DNA of 64,000 nt from Paenibacillus_AB sp036577625. Lineage in GTDB: Bacteria; Bacillota; Bacilli; Paenibacillales; NBRC-103111. The DNA is taken from the NCBI RefSeq assembly GCF_036577625.1, contig NZ_JARBDC010000013.1, positions 97,358 to 161,357 on the forward strand, in the 5' to 3' direction. How positions within the stretch are numbered: the stretch's first letter is position 1; every line of letters starts with the position of its first letter. The notes under the pieces are model-generated. The model was given only the letters and a program-made list of their open reading frames with translations. It made no database searches and was not told where the DNA came from. Of this stretch, positions 60,009-64,000 are shown piece after piece. The position numbers and the translations under genes are program-made.

Positions 60009-60211
60009 TTCAATACCGCCCTCCAAATGGATTTTATCTTCCGCCATTCATTCGATCGACGAATACATTCCGTTAGCAAAAGGGCATCCGCGAAAAATGA
60101 ATGTTCGGTCGCATACTGCTCATGCTCGTCGTTTAAAAATGCAGCCGCCGATTCGTGCGGCGGGCCGATTTCAAAATAACTGTATTTTAAGCGCAGTTTC
60201 CAATGTTTCAT
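59996..60211 (-). CDS. Possible small ORF (71 codons), unknown
   Basis: An open frame starts at ATG 60211, 9 bases after the stop of the membrane-protein gene, and overlaps the DHFR-like start by 13 bases. The peptide is basic at both ends (MKHWKLRLKYSYFEIG; IWRAVLKWLN). No clear ribosome site is seen, so it would depend on coupling. No family recognised; it may be a chance frame. Confidence 0.3.
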   Translation of the reverse strand: MKHWKLRLKYSYFEIGPPHESAAAFLNDEHEQYATEHSFFADALLLTECIRRSNEWRKIKSIWRAVLKWLN

Positions 60212-60220
60212 CCGATTAGA

Positions 60221-61348
60221 CTAAAGCCGCGAAAGCTTGGCAATAGAATTGGCGGCTGAGGCAACAGAGTCAGCCGTCAATTTGTCGTCAAGCACAACAA
60301 TCGCAGGCGACGGATACAAACTCTCATATTCGGCATGGAGTACAAGCGCGACTTGATTCGGCAGACTAACTTGGGCACGCAAAATATGATGCCATGGTAC
60401 AGTGTAGCCACCGGTTTTATCCACATTAACGGCTTCGATACCTTCAACTTTTATTGGCGAAGTTCCGTCGTAATACGCGATTTTGCTTGTTGCAGGCGAG
60501 GGAACCGGTCTTTCTTTCTTGGTGGAAGGGGTCTTCTTGGGACGAATCAGCAGCTCCCGCAAAACGATACAGATCGCCGGAAGAAGGAAGGCTAGAACGG
60601 CCAACCACTGGCTTGAGGTCAACAGCAACGTTCCTAAACAAAGTGCGGCCGATAGGATGGCAAGCAGCCACAAATATAACCCTTCCAGCCGTTTCGAAGA
60701 ACGTTTTTTTGCGGAAGGCGAATGAGCAATTCGTGTTTCTTCTATCCCCGGCGCAACCGTTGGTTCTTCGTTATTCCGGTCTTCGCCGTTCCTTTCTCCC
60801 TTTGGTAAATGCTCGCCTCCCAATAAATACGAATTCATTTTTTCGTTCCGGCGCTCAAACCATAATTCGTCCGGACGCCACCAAAAATGAAGGCAATCCT
60901 CAATCTGCTCCAAGTACTGAAGCGGGTCCGTATAAAAGTTAAAAAACTGGGCCAGTTCCAAATGAACAACGGGAGCTTGATGCGATTGCACATGTGTAAA
61001 TAACGTTTCCAACCATTCCGACATATACGGACCGAGTCCCGGGAAACGCGCCAAAGCAACAGGCAAGCTCTGTCGCAATTGCGCCGCAGCCTCTCCCCAT
61101 GGAATGTGCCAATTTAATGCCTCCGCGAATGCCTCCCATTCGGGTGAATCCTCAAGCTCCTCGTTTTCCAGACTGGGTTTAACCGCATTCCAAGTCGATG
61201 TAAGCCGCTCGCGATAACGCTGATATTGCTCCTGACTGACGAAGCTGAACCACAAAAGCGCGAGAAAATTGTTCGTCTCGAAGGCAACATCCCCATACTG
61301 TCCATCTGCCGCCCCCTCAGTCACACTCAAAAACGTCCGATTTCCCAT
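60221..61348 (-). CDS. Membrane protein with YcxB-like tail, unknown function
   Basis: 375 residues. The first half (about 1-185) is soluble, acidic and Trp-rich (NNFLALLWFSFVSQEQYQRYRERLTSTWNAVK ... DCLHFWWRPDELWFERR). A charged linker follows, then two membrane helices (about 225-243 and 247-266; LYLWLLAILSAALCLGTLLL, WLAVLAFLLPAICIVLREL). A C-terminal beta domain contains YTVPWHHILRAQVSLPNQVALVLH, like YcxB-type proteins. The start is uncertain: ATG 61348 or GTG 61360, with AGAGG at poor spacing for either. Role unknown. Confidence 0.65.
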   Translation of the reverse strand: MGNRTFLSVTEGAADGQYGDVAFETNNFLALLWFSFVSQEQYQRYRERLTSTWNAVKPSLENEELEDSPEWEAFAEALNWHIPWGEAAAQLRQSLPVALARFPGLGPYMSEWLETLFTHVQSHQAPVVHLELAQFFNFYTDPLQYLEQIEDCLHFWWRPDELWFERRNEKMNSYLLGGEHLPKGERNGEDRNNEEPTVAPGIEETRIAHSPSAKKRSSKRLEGLYLWLLAILSAALCLGTLLLTSSQWLAVLAFLLPAICIVLRELLIRPKKTPSTKKERPVPSPATSKIAYYDGTSPIKVEGIEAVNVDKTGGYTVPWHHILRAQVSLPNQVALVLHAEYESLYPSPAIVVLDDKLTADSVASAANSIAKLSRL

Positions 61349-61534
61349 AATTTCCGACACATCCTCTTTTTACTATAACACCGAATTTACCGGGCTGGAA
61401 TCGTTGCATGAGATACTCGATTAAGGATTGCATCGGACATGACGTCTCGCCTCCGGTTCTTTATGGTAAATTCACCCATAGACAGAATAACGAATGTATG
61501 TTCGCTTGTAAAGATGCTCTTTTTAGTACGCGCC

Positions 61535-61568
61535 AAAAAATCCCCGTCCGGCCGGCAGACGGGGATTT
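61535..61568 (-). terminator. Terminator of the GMC oxidoreductase gene
   Basis: A perfect eleven-base stem AAATCCCCGTC (61538-61548 with 61558-61568), loop of nine, then TTTTTT on the minus strand. Confidence 0.8.
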
Positions 61569-61623
61569 ACACAAAGAAAGCGCGCATTTGCAATGTTAGG
61601 TCATCCGTTGTTGCGGATGAGTC

Positions 61624-63267
61624 CTATTCATGTTCGCTTTCATGAAACCGACGGATTCTCTTCACCTTTTTAGGCGCCCTCCTGCCGAGTCTTAATTGAC
61701 GCGCGATCGTTAAACCGATGAGATAAGCCGGAGCCGACGTATTGCCGTCAACCGTAAAGGGGATGATCGAATCATCCGCAACGACCAAGTCCTTGACGCC
61801 GTGTACGTGTCCCCGCCGATCGACAACGCCGCCCCGGCCAAGCGGAGCCATGCGAAGCGAGCCTTGCTGATGGTGATTGTGGCCGAAGTTTTCCTTAATG
61901 AACGCCTCGAGCTCGGAGTCGCTATCGATGATTTCCGGCGAAGGCGAGAGGAGACGATACGCCGGATCAATGGATCGGAAATGTTCCGCAATTGATTTGA
62001 TATAGATCCGGTATATGTTCTTTATCGCTTCCAGATCGCGCGGATCGGATAAAAATCCTTCGTCGGCCAGCACGATTTGAAGCGGATCGTTGCTCTGAAT
62101 CGTGATCGAGCCCCGGCTCTTTGGCCGTAAGTAAATAATCGCGATCGACAACGTGTCGCCCGACGGGATGCCGATCAGTTGGACCCCCCTGCGGTCCGGG
62201 TTCGCTTCGGAGGTCGGATCGGGCAGGAAAGCGCCGCCCGCAAATAAGGCTTTCGGGTCGGTATTCGCCGGGAGATCGTTCAAGTTGACGCTAAATACGG
62301 CGGAATTAAGCGTATGGTTACGGAGATGCTTCCCCACGTTCGGATTGTCGAAGATCACCGGTATGCCTGCTCTCCGAAGAAGCGAAGAAGGTCCTATGCC
62401 GGAAAGCATCAAAAGCTGAGCGCTATTGATTCCCGCGGATATTATCACTTTTTTGCGGCAGTAGGCACGGACGCATTTCCCTTCCTTTAGAAACTCTACG
62501 CCGACAGCCCGTCTGTTCGAAAACAGGACGCGAAGCGCCGTCGATTTAAACAATACGCGCAGCTTTCGGCCGTCAACGCCGCGTCCGGCTGCATTCATAA
62601 TATCGGCCGAAAGAAAGGCCGTAGACGAGCTTTCCCGACGACCGTTCGGTTTTTGGTATAGCTGCCAACGGGTAAACGGACCGAGGGGCGTATCCGGATC
62701 GTTATAGTCGACAATCTCCTGAAACCCCGTCGCCCGTTCTATGGCCGAAACCAGCTTCTCCGCTATAACGGATGAATTGACCGGCGCTTGTCTTATATCG
62801 ATCCGGCCGTGAAATCCGCGAGCGCCGGGATTTTCGGTTATCCCGTTATAGTTCTCCAGCTGCTTGAACCGATTGATCGCCCGCTTCGGCGACCACAGGG
62901 GCCCGAGCAATGTTTCCCATTCCCGGAATACGGCCGAAGTCGGTCTTACATACTGCTGGGTGTTGATGGAAGAACCGCCGCCTAAAACCCGTCCCGTCGT
63001 CCATTCGAAGGTACGATCGTCAACTTCCTCCTGAGGTACGCCCTCGCCTTGCCAGAAATATTGCGGAAAAAAAAGCTCTTCAAGCTCAAGCGCGAAGGCG
63101 GAGTCCTTAATCGGAGCGTCGTTATTTTTATTTTCTCCCGCTTCCAATACAAGGACCGATGTTTTGAAATCGTCCGACAGCGTTTTGGCCATGACGGCTC
63201 CGGCCGGACCGGTTCCGATCACAATGTAATCGAATATCCATTTCGTTTTCCTCTGCACGCGACTCAT
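61624..63267 (-). CDS. GMC family FAD oxidoreductase
   Basis: 547 residues. FAD-binding start FDYIVIGTGPAGAVMAKTL (about 13-31) and EAGENKN; GMC motif 1 is TGRVLGGGSSINTQQYVRPT (about 92-110), motif 2 SAGINSAQLLMLSGIGPSS (about 275-293), and the catalytic His is in GHNHHQQGSLRMAPLG with the closing VVADDSIIPFTVDGNTSAPAYLIG. It oxidises alcohols or sugars, probably in the cytoplasm since no signal is seen. ATG follows AAGGAG. The gene is monocistronic and abuts the IS3 element upstream (114 bases to the element edge). Confidence 0.9.
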   Translation of the reverse strand: MSRVQRKTKWIFDYIVIGTGPAGAVMAKTLSDDFKTSVLVLEAGENKNNDAPIKDSAFALELEELFFPQYFWQGEGVPQEEVDDRTFEWTTGRVLGGGSSINTQQYVRPTSAVFREWETLLGPLWSPKRAINRFKQLENYNGITENPGARGFHGRIDIRQAPVNSSVIAEKLVSAIERATGFQEIVDYNDPDTPLGPFTRWQLYQKPNGRRESSSTAFLSADIMNAAGRGVDGRKLRVLFKSTALRVLFSNRRAVGVEFLKEGKCVRAYCRKKVIISAGINSAQLLMLSGIGPSSLLRRAGIPVIFDNPNVGKHLRNHTLNSAVFSVNLNDLPANTDPKALFAGGAFLPDPTSEANPDRRGVQLIGIPSGDTLSIAIIYLRPKSRGSITIQSNDPLQIVLADEGFLSDPRDLEAIKNIYRIYIKSIAEHFRSIDPAYRLLSPSPEIIDSDSELEAFIKENFGHNHHQQGSLRMAPLGRGGVVDRRGHVHGVKDLVVADDSIIPFTVDGNTSAPAYLIGLTIARQLRLGRRAPKKVKRIRRFHESEHE

Positions 63268-63380
63268 TCCGTTGATCTCCTTGGTTGTTTATGTCTGTCT
63301 TGGGCTAATGCAGTGTATTGCTTTCGGAGATCTGTTGTGTCAGCTTTTCATAAAAAAAGAGCGAGCTTCCCTTTCGGAAG

Positions 63381-64000
63381 TGGTCTTACCCCCGTCAAGT
63401 AGACAGTAAAAAAAGAGGTTAATTTATACGGCGATCGCCATTCGGTACTCAACCGGAGAGCGGTCGCCGAGTTTTTTCTGAAAGCGTTCATGGTTATAAA
63501 ACTCTATATATTCTGCAATGAGACGACGTGCTGCATGCCCATCGTTCGGGCGCTTGAGGTACAGTTGCTCGGTCTTCAGATGAGAGAAGAACGACTCCAT
63601 ACATGCATTGTCAAAACAGTTGCCCCTTCTGGAGTGACTGCCCTGTAGTCCTTGAGCCGATAGTTGAGTCTCGTAAGCTTTGTGCGTGTATTGAAACCCC
63701 TGGTCGGAGTGTAGAACCGCATCCTTACGGGTACCGAGCTGCTTAACGGTGTCGAGCACAAGTTGCAAATCATTACGCTCTGAAAACTCCCAAGCGACAA
63801 TCTCATTGTTATGCAGATCCATTACAGTCGACAAATAGTTAAAATCGTGGCCGATCCGTACATAGGTAATATCTGTGACCAGCTTGGTGAATGGAGCGTC
63901 TGCGTGAAAGTCTCTGTTCAGGACATTTGCAAACACGACAGAAGGTTTACGTCCGGCATTCGGACGCTTCTTGCGAATAACTGACCGGATTCCAAGCTCT
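63381..64000 (-). mobile_element. IS3-family insertion sequence, right end (continues past window)
   Basis: The element edge is probably TGGTCTTACCCCCGTCAAGT at 63381, extending to AGACA at 63405, a terminal repeat of IS150-like type beginning with TG. It contains the end of orfB. The other end and orfA are outside, so target duplication cannot be checked. Confidence 0.65.
63424..64000 (-). CDS. IS3-family transposase OrfB (partial, N-terminus outside window)
   Basis: The frame is open to the window edge (at least 191 residues). The DDE integrase core is visible: D in TDITYV, D in LHSDQGFQYTH and E in NACMESFFSHLKTE, with the C-terminal YNHERFQKKLGDRSPVEYR. Upstream residues ELGIRSVIRKK and NAGRKPS match the IS150 group linker. 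The catalytic residues are intact, so the copy could be active. Confidence 0.88.
   Translation of the reverse strand, partial: ELGIRSVIRKKRPNAGRKPSVVFANVLNRDFHADAPFTKLVTDITYVRIGHDFNYLSTVMDLHNNEIVAWEFSERNDLQLVLDTVKQLGTRKDAVLHSDQGFQYTHKAYETQLSAQGLQGSHSRRGNCFDNACMESFFSHLKTEQLYLKRPNDGHAARRLIAEYIEFYNHERFQKKLGDRSPVEYRMAIAV

Noticed and set aside
53852..61348. Integron-like cassette array
   Set aside because: Genes are single and one-directional, but I found no attC-type inverted repeats (GTTRRRY/RYYYAAC) between them and no integrase.
1..64000. CRISPR array, tRNA or rRNA genes
   Set aside because: No regularly spaced identical repeats and no tRNA- or rRNA-like segments were seen on reading; a dedicated scan (tRNAscan, Rfam) was not possible here.

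Overview
The window looks like the chromosome of a high-GC, spore-former-type Firmicute of the Paenibacillaceae (Paenibacillus/Cohnella-like). Evidence: the gene order AI-2E transporter (YrrI type), small zinc ribbon, YrrD, cysteine desulfurase, CymR and MnmA follows the Bacillus subtilis yrr region. Strong AGGAGG ribosome sites with frequent GTG/TTG starts, sigma-A promoters, lipoprotein binding proteins without a local ATPase, and AraC regulators fused to HAMP sensors fit the same group. The family is inferred from these traits; no database was searched.

Layout. 1-8.5 kb is core: flotillin edge plus NfeD-like partner, YdcF, acetyltransferase, carbon-nitrogen hydrolase, and the sulfur/tRNA-thiolation block. 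8.5-21.3 kb is a minus-strand carbohydrate locus: Gfo/Idh oxidoreductase, HpcH/HpaI aldolase, two SDRs, aldo/keto reductase, membrane AraC sensor-regulator, two CUT1 permeases, NagA-like deacetylase, binding lipoprotein and IclR regulator. 21.5-37.5 kb continues with glycan genes: AraR-like repressor with GH51 arabinofuranosidase, a Tat-exported beta-helix protein, YhcH, an orphan binding lipoprotein, a BNR/sialidase-like lipoprotein, a GH4 enzyme, AraC regulators and a GntR regulator fused to a binding-protein-like domain. 37.5-46.5 kb is more fluid: two kinds of non-coding repeat, a decayed PadR gene, a GT-C-like membrane protein, an ECF sigma/anti-sigma pair, an MFS exporter with its TetR repressor, and a SigZ-like factor. 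46.5-54 kb holds a frameshifted aldo/keto reductase, RtcB with an attenuator-like leader, a second GntR/binding-protein fusion and the divergent secreted beta-propeller protein. 53.8-61.4 kb is a minus-strand run of small accessory enzymes (GNAT, nucleotidyltransferase, cyclase, Nudix, VOC, GyrI-like, DHFR-like), with a visibly AT-richer part at 57-58.5 kb. 61.6-64 kb has a GMC oxidoreductase and the end of an IS3-family element.

How the parts connect. Two promoters 10.5 kb apart (before the Gfo/Idh gene and before the orphan binding lipoprotein) share the same -35/-10 boxes, the same spacing and a 30-bp downstream operator matching at 25 positions. They probably answer one unidentified repressor, linking uptake at 31 kb with catabolism at 16-21 kb. 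A second 19-bp motif is shared by the permease and binding-protein promoters at 14.1 and 11.0 kb. The most distinctive signals are these shared control elements, the rtcB leader (consensus promoter, 36-codon ORF with strong ribosome site, intrinsic terminator, then rtcB), the paired cytoplasmic GntR/binding-protein fusions, and the repeat families at 20, 37.5, 37.9 and 45.4 kb. No tRNA, rRNA or CRISPR array was recognised.
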